DNA of 64,000 nt from Prosthecobacter dejongeii (GCF_014203045.1 NZ_JACHIF010000008.1:186001-250000); one strand, 5' to 3'. Shown: positions 1-11,694, numbered from the stretch's first letter. Program-made: numbers and translations. Notes: generated by a model not told the origin, from the letters alone.

Positions 1-1
1 T

Positions 2-568
2 CTGCGCATCGGCGTGCTGGGCTCCGGTGAAGGATCGAACCTGCGTGCGATTTTGGCGGCCATAACGGCGGGCGCTTTGCAGGCGGACATCAGTGTGGCT
101 CTTTCGGATCAGGCCGATTCTAAGTTCCTTCAAATTGCCCGTGAAGCGGGCGTGCCTGCCATTCATGTGGACGGTGGGGCGAATCCGCGCCGATTTGATG
201 ATGCGGCGCAAAAGGAGATCGCCGAGCATCTGCAGCGTGCGCAAGTGGATGTGGTGGTGCTCATCGGTTTCATGCGCATTCTCAAGGAACCGACGCTGAG
301 CCTGTATGCGGATCGCATTGTGAACGTGCATCCGTCTTTGCTACCTAAGCACAAGGGTGCGAATGCACCTCAACTGGCGATCGAAGCCGGGGATACGGAG
401 ACGGGCTGCACGGTGCACCTGGTGACGGCGGAGATTGATGCCGGTCGCATCCTGGCCCAGGCGACGGTGCCAGTCCTGCCTGGAGATACGTCGGAGAAAC
501 TGCATGCGCGTATCAAGGACCAGGAGCACAAGCTGCTGCCCCAGGTGCTGGCGGAGTGGAAGAAGTGA
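2..568 (+). CDS. purN: Phosphoribosylglycinamide formyltransferase PurN (5' end cut by window)
   Basis: GAR transformylase of de novo purine synthesis: it transfers a formyl group from 10-formyl-THF to glycinamide ribonucleotide in the cytosol. The reading frame is open to the left window edge. The first visible residues, LRIGVLGSGEGSNLRAIL, are the family's N-terminal strand and GxGSNL phosphate loop, so only a few codons are missing and the in-frame GTG at 14 is unlikely to be the start. The catalytic segment VNVHPSLLPKHKG supplies the Asn and His of the active site, and EIDAG supplies the conserved Asp. About 188 residues are visible, the normal PurN size. The following PVC cytochrome gene is convergent (gap 60 bp). 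High confidence in the family. Confidence 0.93.
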   Translation: MRIGVLGSGEGSNLRAILAAITAGALQADISVALSDQADSKFLQIAREAGVPAIHVDGGANPRRFDDAAQKEIAEHLQRAQVDVVVLIGFMRILKEPTLSLYADRIVNVHPSLLPKHKGANAPQLAIEAGDTETGCTVHLVTAEIDAGRILAQATVPVLPGDTSEKLHARIKDQEHKLLPQVLAEWKK

Positions 569-628
569 ATACGCAAAAAGGACGTCTCCTGTCGGGAATG
601 ACCGGAGACGCCCAAGGAAACTGGTCGT

Positions 629-3600
629 TTACTTTTTCGCGAGGGCTTCGAGGTAGTCCAGCAGGGAGGCGAATTCGCGGACGGTGAAGTTCATCATGAG
701 GCCAGGAGGCATCATGGACATGGGGAGCTTTTGGCGCTCTTTGATATCACTGACTTTGAACGTGAATTCTTGGGCGGCGATGTTGCGCAGCTTCACTTCG
801 CTGGCTCCTTCAAGGGTGATGAAGCCCATCTGCTGAGCGCCGTCCTTCATCGTGATGAGTTCGCTGGCGAAACCCTGGGCGATGGTCTTGTTCGGGTCCA
901 GGATGTTTTGGGCGAGTTCCGGGCGTTTGTAGGTCTGGGCGATGTTGCCGAGGTAGGGGCCTTTCTGCGCTTCAGATTCCTTGGTGGTGTGGCAGGCGAT
1001 GCAGGTGGCGCGTGTGAAGATCTGCTCGCCCAGGGCGAGGTCACCTTTGGTCTTGAGGACGATGGCGATGACTTCTTCGGGCTTCAGCGTGGCGATTTTT
1101 GGCGTCTTGTCCTCAACTTTGGTTAGGCGCATGGCTTTCATGGCGCGGTTGGCGGCGTCTTTGACTTTGGGATCTGGATCGTCTGTGGCAGCGAGCACTT
1201 TGGGGGCGGAGGCCATGTGCTTGATCGCGGAGATGGCATCTAGGATCTGGACGCGGCGGTTGGCCTCCTGCCAGCCGTGGTCGAGGGCTTTTTGGGAAAG
1301 CTCGCGGGACTCGGGGCTGCCGGTGGTGCGTGCGGCGAGATTCAGCAGGGCGGCATCGGCATAACGGGAAGCTGGGCCGTCGAGTTTCTCGGCGATCTGT
1401 TCGATGAGCAGGTGATGGTTTTCCAATTTTGGTGAAGCGAAGAAAGCGGCGGAGGCGGCTTCGAAGTCCTTGAAGGACTCCGGCATCTTCTGCATGGGGG
1501 ACAGGACCGCCAAGGTGGCGCTGACGCCCTCGGCGCTGTCGGTCTTGGTCAGGGCGATGATGGCCTGGGAAAGCAAAGTACTCGAGAGCTTTAGCTCGCT
1601 GGGATCGACGATGCCGGGATTGGACGTCGTCTGGTCTTTGGAAGTCTTGGCGAGCTGAAGCTCTTGAGTACTTTTTAAGACTCCCACCAACATCGGGATG
1701 GCGTCGGCGGGAATGGTCTCGGCAACGGCGAGCTGGGCGACGGCATCGGGGATGACTTTGGGGTCTTGTTTGGCCAGGGTGAGGATGCGCTGGAGGGCAT
1801 CGTTGGACTGGATGCGGTTGCGGTTCATCTCTTTGACCAGGAAGGCGGCTTCTTCAGGGCTGGCCTTGGCGAGGGCAGTCTTGAGGGCTTCAGCGATCTT
1901 CGGCGTTTCACTCCAAGGCTCCGGCTGGTAATAAGGCCCGCGTGTGTCCGGGCGTGTGCCCCAGGAGTCGCCCTTCCATTCGCCTTCATGGAAATGCAGT
2001 CGGCAAAGCGCGGCGAGGATGCCCTGGCGGAGGGCGGGATCGGTGGCTGTGCCGAGGCGATCAATGAGGTCGTTTACGACCCGAGGTTTGTGGATCATCG
2101 CGAGGGCCTTCAGCAAGGAAGATTTGGATAGCTCGGATGCTGAGGAAGAGTCGAGTTCTTGGAACATCATCGCTGTTACTCTCTCCCCTGCATTGTGGTA
2201 CCATTGCAAGGCTTGGTCATCTGCCGGATCAAAGCACTTTCCAAATGAATGGATTACAGTCTGTCGCACAACAAAGTCTGAATCTCCCATCAAAGGTAGC
2301 GATGCTTTGAAAAGCTGGGATCTGAGTTGACGCTCTTCTTCCAAGCCGACAATTTTGTAACCGTCCAAACTGAGCTTGGCTGGTAGGCGTGCCGCTTCCC
2401 GGCGCACTCTGGGGTCTGAAGACTTGGCGGCAGCCTCTAAGAAATCATCAGTGTATTCTCCTGGCGAATCAGAATCGCGAAATTGTCCATAGCTGCTTTC
2501 GCTTACATTTAAAGCGCGTGGCTTTCCATGCTCGGCTTCTCCTGCATAGGGAAAGGCTTCCATGGAGCGCAACGCCAAAGGTAGGTAAGCAGGATCTACA
2601 GGAATTTTTCCCCGACCATGAATCGAATAGGCGGCGGCAAATCGGCTTGCCAGAGGTTGTTCAATATCGAGCACCAGTGGTTCAACCAACTTTTGTACAG
2701 CTTGTCGTTTGCTCCCTATGGATTGCTGTATTCTGATGAGGGTTCGTTGCGCTTCCATCCTTCGGCGGTAGCTTGGAGACTCCAGTTCCTTCACCAACTC
2801 AGCATCGCTGAGTTTGGCAAAATTTGGCATAGGCTCCGGTTTGAAGCTTTTTGGTTTCACCTGAACGATGTACCCCACATCGGGTCCGGCCCAGTTGAAG
2901 GTGGCGCCTTTCCAACTGGAGGCATAGACGCGGCTCATGCCGTCCACGTCGGCATCGGTGGGGCGGGTCATTTTGATGAAGGGTTCGGGCTTGGCGGTTT
3001 CCTCGAAGGTGGCGCCTTTGGGTTTAACCGAATGTTTGTAAATGGCGCCAGTGCCCCAGTCGGCGGTGAAGGGGGCGTTGTTCCAGGCTTCGCCGAAGCC
3101 GGGTTCGTCAATGTAAACGGCACCGCAGCCGGAGCCGCCGCCGTAGTCGGCGAGGGGCTGGATGCACTCGTCGTTGAAGTTCTTGTAGAGGCGTGGGTAG
3201 CCGTGGTCGTCCAGGCCGGTGAAGTGGTGGAAGCGGACGTTCCAGCCGCCGCCGTCATTGGTGTTGTCACGGGCGAAGATGTCCATGAGCGGGCTGATGG
3301 CCACCTCCAGGATGTTGCGGGTGCCTGTGGAGTAGATTTCCAGGCCGGTGCCGTCAGGCCGCACTCGGATGACGCCGCCGCCGCGATGCTGTAGGGTTTT
3401 GCCGTCGGTGCCGGTGGCCTTCATGAATCCGAAGTCGCCGCCGGCGATGTAGAGCCAGCCGTCGATGCCCAGGCTGAGGCCGTTGGTGGTGTGGTCGGCA
3501 GGGCGATCCTTGAAACCAAAGGCGATGTCCTTGACGAGGATGTTTTGTTTTTCGGCGACGCCGTCGCCATCGGCATCAATGAATTCGCTGAGGTGCGGCG

Positions 3601-5281
3601 GATGGACGAGATAGAGGCGGTCGTGGTCCCAGACGAGGCCGCGAGGGCTGTCCACTTCGCAGAAAACCTTGGTTTCATCGGCCTTGCCGTCGCCATCCAG
3701 ATCGCGCAGGCGGATGATGCGGCCGCGCTTGGGCTGGCGGCCCAGGGAGCCATTGCCATCGCTGCTGACGTAGAGGGTGCCATCGGGTGCGGCGGCGACA
3801 TAGACGGGGTAGTTGGCGGCGGCGGAGTTGGCGAAGAGGGTCGCTTCAAAACCTTCGGCCACTTTCACGTCCTTGAGGATTTCGGCCTCCTGCGCTGCGG
3901 TGAGCTTGACGATGGAAGGGGCGATGTTGCCTTCGTTTTTGTAGGGGTCGGCCTCTTCTTTCACCACCTTCGCTGCCGTGGCCTGCTGCTGGGCGTTCAT
4001 CTTGGATGCGAGGGATTTGATGCCGTCGCCTTTGAGCTGCACTTCGCGGATGCTGGCCCAGCCGCCGCCGTTTTTGCCGATCACGTGGATTTTGACGAAC
4101 TTCAGGTTAGCCGTTTTGGCAAACTCGTTGGTGTATGGAGCACCTTTGGTGTTTGTGGAGGCATCGGCGAGGACGTTCCAGGCAGTGCCATCGGTAGAGG
4201 CTTCGATCTTGTAGCGATAGACGCCGTTGTTTTCCCAGGTGGTGGTAATGCCGGAGAGGGACTGGGGTTTTTCAAACTCGAGCTGGAACCATTGTGGGTA
4301 TTCGCCGCTGTTGGCGCACCAGCGGGTGGTCTCATCCCCATCTACCGCACGCCAGGTAAAGTTGTTTTTGCCGCTTTCCTCGCTGCTGGCGGTGACCGTG
4401 ACGAGAGTGGCGTCCTTGGCTGCGGGCGGTGGCGTGGCAGCGGCGGGTTTGGGCTGGGGCTTGGGCGGTTCGGGGTTGCCTTTGACAAAGGTGACTTTGT
4501 TTTCGCCTTTGAAGGCGGTCTGGTAATCAGGGGTCAGCTTGTCGCAAGCCCAGAGGAGGCCGCGTGCGAGGAGATCAAGGTAACGGGCATCCGCGACAGT
4601 GTCGTTGTTATGCCCGATGGTGGTGCTGAAGCTGCGCGCGCCCTGCTTTTCGTTGGTCCAGGCGACGATGTATTCGACGTCCTTGGTGGTGCCGTCCTTT
4701 TGTTTGACCGTCTGCTTGCCCATGGCCAGGGGATGAGCATCGAAGATATTGACGTTGTTGTAGAGCTCTTCTTTGATCGTGGTCCAGTCGGCCAGGGGCT
4801 TGGTGATGGGGTGGTCTTTGTCCACATAGGTAATGGCGATGGGCTCCTGCGGGCCGTGAGAATTCGACTGAATGCCCAGGTGCTTGTACCAGGTGTCATT
4901 GCCGGGGCGGAAGCTGTGCATGGCGCAGTGCAGATGCACGGCGGGGATGGTTTTATGAACATCTAGGATGCGCTTGATGCTGCCGATGTCCTTCAGGCCG
5001 GCGGCGCATTCGTCGTGGATGATGATGTCGTAGCCTTTGGCCCAGTCGAGATTGTCGTACAGGGGCAGGGGTGGATTGGTGGACTTGTCATCGGTCCACA
5101 CCACATCCACCTGCACATTGGCGCGGGACTGGATGCCTTTGCTGAGGATCTCGTGCTGCTTGGCGTAGTCGTGGCAGCAGCCACCGGCGATGAGGAGGGC
5201 CTTGAGGGGCTTGGTCTCTGCCGCGTGGGTGGCAGTGACCAGGGCGATGGCAAACAGGGCAAGGAGGGCGGTGCGGAGCAT
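629..5281 (-). CDS. Secreted ThuA / F5-8C / PVC-type dehydrogenase-like propeller / HEAT / cytochrome c fusion
   Basis: A 1550-residue exported multidomain protein typical of Verrucomicrobia and Planctomycetes, probably acting on sugars with electrons passed to its haem. The substrate is unknown. The start is set at the ATG at 5281 because it begins a clear signal peptide (MLRTALLALFAIALVTATHA, cut before AET). The longer frame to 5479 would overlap plsY. Domains in order: ThuA (about residues 25-265), a Pro/Ala linker, discoidin F5/8 type C (about 295-410), the PVC 'membrane-bound dehydrogenase' beta-propeller with DLDGDGKAD-type calcium loops (about 470-800), HEAT-like repeats (about 810-1395), and a C-terminal PVC haem domain with CIACH (about residue 1425) and a possible Met ligand in SMMPPGL. 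Bases about 2130-2870, in the HEAT part, are markedly less GC-rich than the rest. Domain calls are confident; the substrate is not. Confidence 0.88.
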   Translation of the reverse strand: MLRTALLALFAIALVTATHAAETKPLKALLIAGGCCHDYAKQHEILSKGIQSRANVQVDVVWTDDKSTNPPLPLYDNLDWAKGYDIIIHDECAAGLKDIGSIKRILDVHKTIPAVHLHCAMHSFRPGNDTWYKHLGIQSNSHGPQEPIAITYVDKDHPITKPLADWTTIKEELYNNVNIFDAHPLAMGKQTVKQKDGTTKDVEYIVAWTNEKQGARSFSTTIGHNNDTVADARYLDLLARGLLWACDKLTPDYQTAFKGENKVTFVKGNPEPPKPQPKPAAATPPPAAKDATLVTVTASSEESGKNNFTWRAVDGDETTRWCANSGEYPQWFQLEFEKPQSLSGITTTWENNGVYRYKIEASTDGTAWNVLADASTNTKGAPYTNEFAKTANLKFVKIHVIGKNGGGWASIREVQLKGDGIKSLASKMNAQQQATAAKVVKEEADPYKNEGNIAPSIVKLTAAQEAEILKDVKVAEGFEATLFANSAAANYPVYVAAAPDGTLYVSSDGNGSLGRQPKRGRIIRLRDLDGDGKADETKVFCEVDSPRGLVWDHDRLYLVHPPHLSEFIDADGDGVAEKQNILVKDIAFGFKDRPADHTTNGLSLGIDGWLYIAGGDFGFMKATGTDGKTLQHRGGGVIRVRPDGTGLEIYSTGTRNILEVAISPLMDIFARDNTNDGGGWNVRFHHFTGLDDHGYPRLYKNFNDECIQPLADYGGGSGCGAVYIDEPGFGEAWNNAPFTADWGTGAIYKHSVKPKGATFEETAKPEPFIKMTRPTDADVDGMSRVYASSWKGATFNWAGPDVGYIVQVKPKSFKPEPMPNFAKLSDAELVKELESPSYRRRMEAQRTLIRIQQSIGSKRQAVQKLVEPLVLDIEQPLASRFAAAYSIHGRGKIPVDPAYLPLALRSMEAFPYAGEAEHGKPRALNVSESSYGQFRDSDSPGEYTDDFLEAAAKSSDPRVRREAARLPAKLSLDGYKIVGLEEERQLRSQLFKASLPLMGDSDFVVRQTVIHSFGKCFDPADDQALQWYHNAGERVTAMMFQELDSSSASELSKSSLLKALAMIHKPRVVNDLIDRLGTATDPALRQGILAALCRLHFHEGEWKGDSWGTRPDTRGPYYQPEPWSETPKIAEALKTALAKASPEEAAFLVKEMNRNRIQSNDALQRILTLAKQDPKVIPDAVAQLAVAETIPADAIPMLVGVLKSTQELQLAKTSKDQTTSNPGIVDPSELKLSSTLLSQAIIALTKTDSAEGVSATLAVLSPMQKMPESFKDFEAASAAFFASPKLENHHLLIEQIAEKLDGPASRYADAALLNLAARTTGSPESRELSQKALDHGWQEANRRVQILDAISAIKHMASAPKVLAATDDPDPKVKDAANRAMKAMRLTKVEDKTPKIATLKPEEVIAIVLKTKGDLALGEQIFTRATCIACHTTKESEAQKGPYLGNIAQTYKRPELAQNILDPNKTIAQGFASELITMKDGAQQMGFITLEGASEVKLRNIAAQEFTFKVSDIKERQKLPMSMMPPGLMMNFTVREFASLLDYLEALAKK

Positions 5282-5460
5282 GAGAGAGAAAGGCGGCTCA
5301 GAGAATCGCGCTAAAATACCAAATTTGAGCAGAAAAATGGGGAGCCTCTGAAAATAGTCCCTGGAGGGAAGAGCTTCAGGGGGAATAACCGCGTGGGTAA
5401 AGAAGGTGGGGCTTCTTTTCACTTGGCGCATGGGCATGGGCTGCGGATACATACGGGACA

Positions 5461-6099
5461 ATGAATCCCGCAGTGGCAATTTTGATCTCCGCAGTCGTCG
5501 GCTACCTCAGTGGTGCGATGCCCTTTGGTTATTGGGCAGGTAAATTGAAGGGGTTGGACATCCGCCAGCATGGCAGCGGTAACATCGGTGCGACCAATGT
5601 GATTCGCGTGCTGGGGAAGGGAATCGGTATTCCGGTTTTTATTCTGGATGCGCTTAAAGGTTGGTTGCCAGTGTGGTTAGCTACCTCTTTTTTGGCTCAG
5701 CAAGGGGCCTCGGCTGAGATCGTTTCCACCGGAGCTGTGGTGGCAGGCCTCTCGGCGGTGCTGGGGCACATGTACACTTTTTGGCTGGGCTTCAAAGGCG
5801 GCAAAGGTGTAGCGACGACAGCCGGGGTCCTTCTGGGGATCGCCCCTCTAGCGATGCTAGGCGGGCTGGTGGTGTGGTTGCTGTTTTTCTTTACCCTGCG
5901 CTATGTTTCCCTGGCCTCCATGATGGCCGGCGTGGGCGTGGTGGCAACGATGGTGGCCCTGATGGCGAAGGTGGGGCATTGGGACTTCGTGATGCTAAGT
6001 TTTGGCGTTTTGATCATGGTGCTGGTGATCGTTCGGCATCGGGGGAATGTCAGTCGTATCCTCGCTGGGACTGAGCCTAAGGCAGGGCGCAAAAAGTGA
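5461..6099 (+). CDS. plsY: Glycerol-3-phosphate acyltransferase PlsY
   Basis: Inner-membrane enzyme that transfers the acyl group from acyl-phosphate to sn-glycerol-3-phosphate, giving lysophosphatidate, the first step of membrane phospholipid synthesis. It has 212 residues, the usual PlsY length, with hydrophobic helices throughout. Signature loops are GSGNIGATNVIRVLGKGIG (about residues 38-56) and GHMYTFWLGFKGGKGVATTAG (about 102-122). Both glycine-rich motifs bind phosphate and glycerol phosphate in the family. The ATG at 5461 starts the first transmembrane segment. The gene is divergent from the PVC fusion, with 179 bp between starts and no clear Shine-Dalgarno sequence. Confident. Confidence 0.95.
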   Translation: MNPAVAILISAVVGYLSGAMPFGYWAGKLKGLDIRQHGSGNIGATNVIRVLGKGIGIPVFILDALKGWLPVWLATSFLAQQGASAEIVSTGAVVAGLSAVLGHMYTFWLGFKGGKGVATTAGVLLGIAPLAMLGGLVVWLLFFFTLRYVSLASMMAGVGVVATMVALMAKVGHWDFVMLSFGVLIMVLVIVRHRGNVSRILAGTEPKAGRKK

Positions 6100-6143
6100 T
6101 CGTTTCCCGCATTAGTGTGTGTTAGCTCAGTGATCTTTCTTTT

Positions 6144-7094
6144 ATGCCTCAGCCTGTAGCCGCCGGACTTCTCAAACAATACCTGGAACAGCGCCAGGTA
6201 GCGGGGCAGACCCATGTGGGCCTGCGCCCAGGCGTGCTGGATAAAATGACAGGCCGCAGTGCACGGCCCGCAGTGGCTCCTCAAAGAGCCCCCGAGCCGC
6301 GACGTGTGGCCGAATCTTTTTCTGAAGAGCGGGCAGCCCCAGCCTCTTTGCTGCGCGAAGCTTTTGTGGCTCCCGTCGTGGTGACTCCAGCACCTGCGCC
6401 AGCCCGGGTAGCGGCAGCGAAGGCACCCACTGCGGTGCCGACTTTGATCGAAGTCCCTGGCATGACGAAAGCTGAAAAGCTGACGGCTCTGGCACAGATC
6501 GCCGAGCAGTCGCCTGAGGCGCGTGCGCTGGGCACGCTGCGCGAGACGATGGTTTTTGCCGTGGGCAGTCCTGATGCGGAAATCATGTTTATCGGTGAAG
6601 CACCGGGCTCTGAGGAAGAGCGGCAGCAGGAGCCATTTGTTGGGCCTGCCGGACAAAAGCTCACGGGCATCATCAAAGCGATGGGGTTAGACCGCAGCGA
6701 GGTGTACATCAGCAACATCTGCAAGTTTCGCCCAGCGATGGAAAATCAAGGTTGGTCCAATAGGCCTCCTACAACGGTTGAGATGAAGACCTGTCTGCCC
6801 TACATTTTTACGGAAATTTCCATCGTCCAGCCAAAGGTTCTGGTGGCTCTGGGGAAAACCGCGGCTGAGGGCTTGGGCCTGAGTGGGCCGGTGAGTAAAC
6901 TGCGTGGCCAGTTCTATGAAGTCCAGGGGCTCCCGACCATGGTGACCTTTCACCCCAGCTATATTTTGCGAGAGGAAAAACTGGCCGATGGTGGCCGGGT
7001 AGCCAAACGCCAAGTCTGGGAAGATATGTTACAGGTGATGGAAAAAACGGGGCTGCCTATTAGTGACAAGCAGCGCGGGTATTTTAAAAAGTAG
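6144..7094 (+). CDS. Family-4-like uracil-DNA glycosylase lacking the Fe-S cysteines
   Basis: Base-excision repair glycosylase of the type-4 (UdgA) group, which removes uracil from DNA. It is 316 residues long, of which about the first 130 form a low-complexity Ala/Pro-rich extension not usual in the family. The catalytic fold is clear: [12 protein letters not shown] (about residue 150), [19 protein letters not shown], the strand [11 protein letters not shown] (about 190), and FHPSY (about 270). Canonical type-4 enzymes hold a 4Fe-4S cluster with four Cys. Here the N-terminal CxxC pair is absent, the Cys of the NVVKCRPP motif is replaced by Phe (NICKFRPA), and only the Cys after it (KTCLPYI) is retained. 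The cluster is therefore probably missing. The gene lies 44 bp after plsY and could be cotranscribed with it. Confidence 0.87.
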   Translation: MPQPVAAGLLKQYLEQRQVAGQTHVGLRPGVLDKMTGRSARPAVAPQRAPEPRRVAESFSEERAAPASLLREAFVAPVVVTPAPAPARVAAAKAPTAVPTLIEVPGMTKAEKLTALAQIAEQSPEARALGTLRETMVFAVGSPDAEIMFIGEAPGSEEERQQEPFVGPAGQKLTGIIKAMGLDRSEVYISNICKFRPAMENQGWSNRPPTTVEMKTCLPYIFTEISIVQPKVLVALGKTAAEGLGLSGPVSKLRGQFYEVQGLPTMVTFHPSYILREEKLADGGRVAKRQVWEDMLQVMEKTGLPISDKQRGYFKK

Positions 7095-7123
7095 AAGCTG
7101 TTAAACTCCCGAATTTTGGTGCC

Positions 7124-9301
7124 ATGAAACGATGTGTCTCCTTTTTTTGGGTAAGGTTGTTTTGGTTTGGCTGCTTATTTTTTGGAGTGCCGTCTGGACG
7201 GGGGGCTGATGTTCAGGACAAAATTCTGAAGTCACCTTTCAAAGGCCTGGAGTCTAAGGTGGCAGCGCTAGTCCGCGAATTCCCACGTGCATTGGCCTTC
7301 CGCCCACCGGAGGAGGGGCCCCGTGGGGATTTTGTGCGCTTTGTGAAAGCTGCTGAGCCTTTGTGTGAGAGATTCCAACTGCCCCGTGAGGGATTCTATG
7401 AAGCACTCCGTGATTACGGGAAAAAACGTCTTTCTCAGATCAATGTTCGCGATCTCGAAACGGCGCGATTTTACTTCATTTTGGGACGGTATCCGGAGGC
7501 TGTAGAGATCGCATTAAGTGCAGGTGATGAAGCCCACCGATCTAAAAAACGAGTGTCTGCAGAGGTGGTGGCTGCATTAGAATTGGCGGCTTACGGATCC
7601 CTGGAACAACGGAAGTATGTGGATGCACGGAAGTATCTGGCCGTGGCGGTAACAGAGACGAATCCCAACGACGATCTCAGCCTGTGGACCCAGATTCAAA
7701 CGGCGATGGCGCATACCAGCTATTTGCTCACTGATTATCCGGCCCAACAAAAGATTCTGCGGGAAGTGATGGAGCGTCATCGGCTGGCTCTCGGGCCGGG
7801 GCATATCGAGACTCTCCGTTACCACAACGAACTGGCGACAGCTCTTTATGATCAAAGACAAGATGTGGCTGCGGAAAAGGAGTATCGGGCTATTTTGCGG
7901 CGCCTGGAAGAAAACGAGGAGGCCGATTCTCCCGCTCTGACTTCGGTACGTAAGAATCTCGCAGCCGTGCTAGAAAGCCTGGGTCGTTTGGCCGAAGAAG
8001 AGACACTTCGCCGTCAAGTCTTAGCTTCTCAGCAGCGCACTTTGGGGAAGACTCACCCCCAAGTTTTGAGCAATCGGTTTCGTCTCGCAAAGTGTTTGAG
8101 AGGGCAGAAAAAATTTGAAGAAGCAGAGTCGGAATTGAACTCGATGTTGGTCTTTACCCAACGCTTTTTTGGCCCGGATTCTGGAGAGGTGCTTCGGAGT
8201 CGAAGCAATCTAGCGACCTATTTATATGAACTGGGCCGATACGCGGAGGCGGCTACTCAGTTGCAAGTGCTCTACGAACAAGAGAAAAAGGTTTTAGGGC
8301 CAGATCACTCAGAAACTCTGACTTCCTACAACGACCTAGGCGTGTGCATGAACGAATTGGGGCAGCATGAAAAAGCTGAAGAGATTTTGTCTTACGTGCT
8401 GCAATGCCGCCTGAAGAACCTGCCGCCGGATGATTTAGATACTCTGGGAACACGCAACAATTTAGGTATCGCCTATGAAAAACAGAACAAGCTGCTGTTG
8501 GCCGAGGAACAGTACCGCGCAGCCTACACGGCACGTGCACGTCTTTTAGGTCCAGATCACCCGAAAACGTTGGCCGCGCGCAATAACTTAACCGGGCTTT
8601 TTAAAGATGATCGTTCTCTAGAGCAGGTTCTTCAAGAATATCGCTCCATGCTAGCGACTCTGGAAAAACAACAGGGGCCAGACCATCCCCAAACTATGGT
8701 CGCCCACTCCAACATTGCGAACTACTTGAGCCGACTGAAACGCTTTGCTGAAGCAGAAAAAGAACTGCGCTGGATCTACGAAACGCGGCTGAAGACACTA
8801 GGAAGTCGCCATCCATTGACTTTGGAGTCTCAAATCGCTTGGAACTGGAATTTGTACGAGCAGCAGCACTATGTCCAGGCGGAGCAAAGGATGCGACAAA
8901 GCCTCCCAATACTGATGGAAGTCCTACAGCCTGAAGAATTGCTTCTACAACAATTCTATTGTCAGTACAGCCTCTGTTTGGCGATGACAGGGAAAATGGA
9001 TGAAGCCATTCGACTGCTTTCTAAAACCGAAGAAACGCTGGCCAAACATCATGGTAAACACCCTCTGGCGGCAGATGCTACGAACAACCTAGCCCTGCTC
9101 AAAAAGGCGCAGGCAACACCGAATCTTCAGCCCGGTGGTGGGCAGATCATCCAAGGAATCTCACCTGCGGCCGTGATGCAGACGAAATTTCAAAACAGCA
9201 CCGAGTTACCTCTATCATTACCCTGGGCTATGCCGCCCCAAGGTTTGCCTCCAGCATCCCTTATCCCCATGGCCTCCGGATCTCCGGCCTCTGCCCCGTA
9301 G
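7124..9301 (+). CDS. Secreted kinesin-light-chain-type TPR protein
   Basis: A 725-residue protein with a probable signal peptide (first about 28 residues, ending GVPSGRGA). Most of the rest is 42-residue tetratricopeptide repeats of the kinesin-light-chain type, recognisable by the recurrent LGPDHPxTL...NNLA pattern, roughly from residue 210 to 680. The C-terminus is Pro/Gln-rich and lacks repeats. TPR arrays bind proteins, so this is likely a scaffold in the periplasm or at the surface; no catalytic motif is visible. It follows the glycosylase gene by 29 bp. Base composition is lower in GC than in the first 5 kb. The fold is confident; the role is unknown. Confidence 0.85.
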   Translation: MKRCVSFFWVRLFWFGCLFFGVPSGRGADVQDKILKSPFKGLESKVAALVREFPRALAFRPPEEGPRGDFVRFVKAAEPLCERFQLPREGFYEALRDYGKKRLSQINVRDLETARFYFILGRYPEAVEIALSAGDEAHRSKKRVSAEVVAALELAAYGSLEQRKYVDARKYLAVAVTETNPNDDLSLWTQIQTAMAHTSYLLTDYPAQQKILREVMERHRLALGPGHIETLRYHNELATALYDQRQDVAAEKEYRAILRRLEENEEADSPALTSVRKNLAAVLESLGRLAEEETLRRQVLASQQRTLGKTHPQVLSNRFRLAKCLRGQKKFEEAESELNSMLVFTQRFFGPDSGEVLRSRSNLATYLYELGRYAEAATQLQVLYEQEKKVLGPDHSETLTSYNDLGVCMNELGQHEKAEEILSYVLQCRLKNLPPDDLDTLGTRNNLGIAYEKQNKLLLAEEQYRAAYTARARLLGPDHPKTLAARNNLTGLFKDDRSLEQVLQEYRSMLATLEKQQGPDHPQTMVAHSNIANYLSRLKRFAEAEKELRWIYETRLKTLGSRHPLTLESQIAWNWNLYEQQHYVQAEQRMRQSLPILMEVLQPEELLLQQFYCQYSLCLAMTGKMDEAIRLLSKTEETLAKHHGKHPLAADATNNLALLKKAQATPNLQPGGGQIIQGISPAAVMQTKFQNSTELPLSLPWAMPPQGLPPASLIPMASGSPASAP

Positions 9302-9407
9302 AGAGCAGGTTGTGTGAAAAGAAGGACGCTGCTTTTGAGCGGGCTGCACATCATCCTTGCGTCGCTTCCTTGACTGCGGTGTGATCCAGCTCAAATCTCC
9401 GATCCAC

Positions 9408-11105
<1,698 letters not shown>

Positions 11106-11121
11106 CCTTTATCCAAAAATC

Positions 11122-11161
11122 AAAAGGGCCAGTCCGAACAATAGCGGGCTGGCCCTTTTTT
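11122..11161 (+). terminator. Intrinsic terminator after glnS
   Basis: Ten-base arms AAAGGGCCAG (11123-11132) and CTGGCCCTTT (11149-11158) enclose a 16-base loop and run into a T tract. The A-rich 5' flank lets it also serve the convergent DUF1348 gene from the other side. Confidence 0.88.
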
Positions 11162-11177
11162 GTTGATGTAGCTGCCG

Positions 11178-11657
11178 TTATAGGCCCAGCTCTGAGAGAC
11201 TTGGAAAGTCGGTTGGGCGTGGTCCAGATGCATCCCAGGTAAAAAGGCGTTCACTGGCCTGGATGGGCAGGTCATTGATGCAGGCGTAGCGATGATGCAT
11301 GAGGCCGGCTTCATCGAACTCCCAGTTTTCATTGCCATAGGAGCGGAACCAATTTCCTGAGTCATCATGCCATTCATAGGCGAAACGAACAGCGATACGG
11401 GCTCCATCAAAGGCCCAGAGCTCCTTGATCAATCGGTAGTTTAATTCCTTGCGCCATTTGCGCGTGAGGAATTCAACGATCTGATCTCGGCCACGCACAA
11501 ACTCGGCACGATTTCGCCATTGGCTGTCTGGAGTATAAACTCGTGAAACGCGCTCTGGATCACGTGAGTTCCAGCCGTCTTCGGCGGCACGAACTTTGAG
11601 GGTTGCTGTCTCGCGTGAGAAAGGCGGAACGAGTGAGGCTGGAGTGTTTGGATTCAT
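11178..11657 (-). CDS. DUF1348 / SnoaL-like (NTF2-fold) protein
   Basis: A 159-residue protein of the DUF1348 family within the NTF2/SnoaL-like fold. These are small alpha+beta cone proteins, usually cytosolic, without an agreed reaction. Family pattern visible: [20 protein letters not shown] near residue 25, [40 protein letters not shown] and [12 protein letters not shown]. It is divergent from a TetR-family gene across a 118-bp region containing an inverted pair of operator-like elements, so it is probably a target of that repressor. It converges with glnS on a shared terminator. Family confident; function not known. Confidence 0.9.
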   Translation of the reverse strand: MNPNTPASLVPPFSRETATLKVRAAEDGWNSRDPERVSRVYTPDSQWRNRAEFVRGRDQIVEFLTRKWRKELNYRLIKELWAFDGARIAVRFAYEWHDDSGNWFRSYGNENWEFDEAGLMHHRYACINDLPIQASERLFTWDASGPRPTDFPSLSELGL

Positions 11658-11694
11658 ATAAAAATCGTGTTAAGACTTCATAACGTTAAAATAG

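Noticed and set aside
3491..4966. Long plus-strand open frame opposite the ThuA/PVC fusion
   Set aside because: It is a shadow of GC-rich codons of the real minus-strand gene; the translation has no domain pattern and is strongly Gly/Val-rich.
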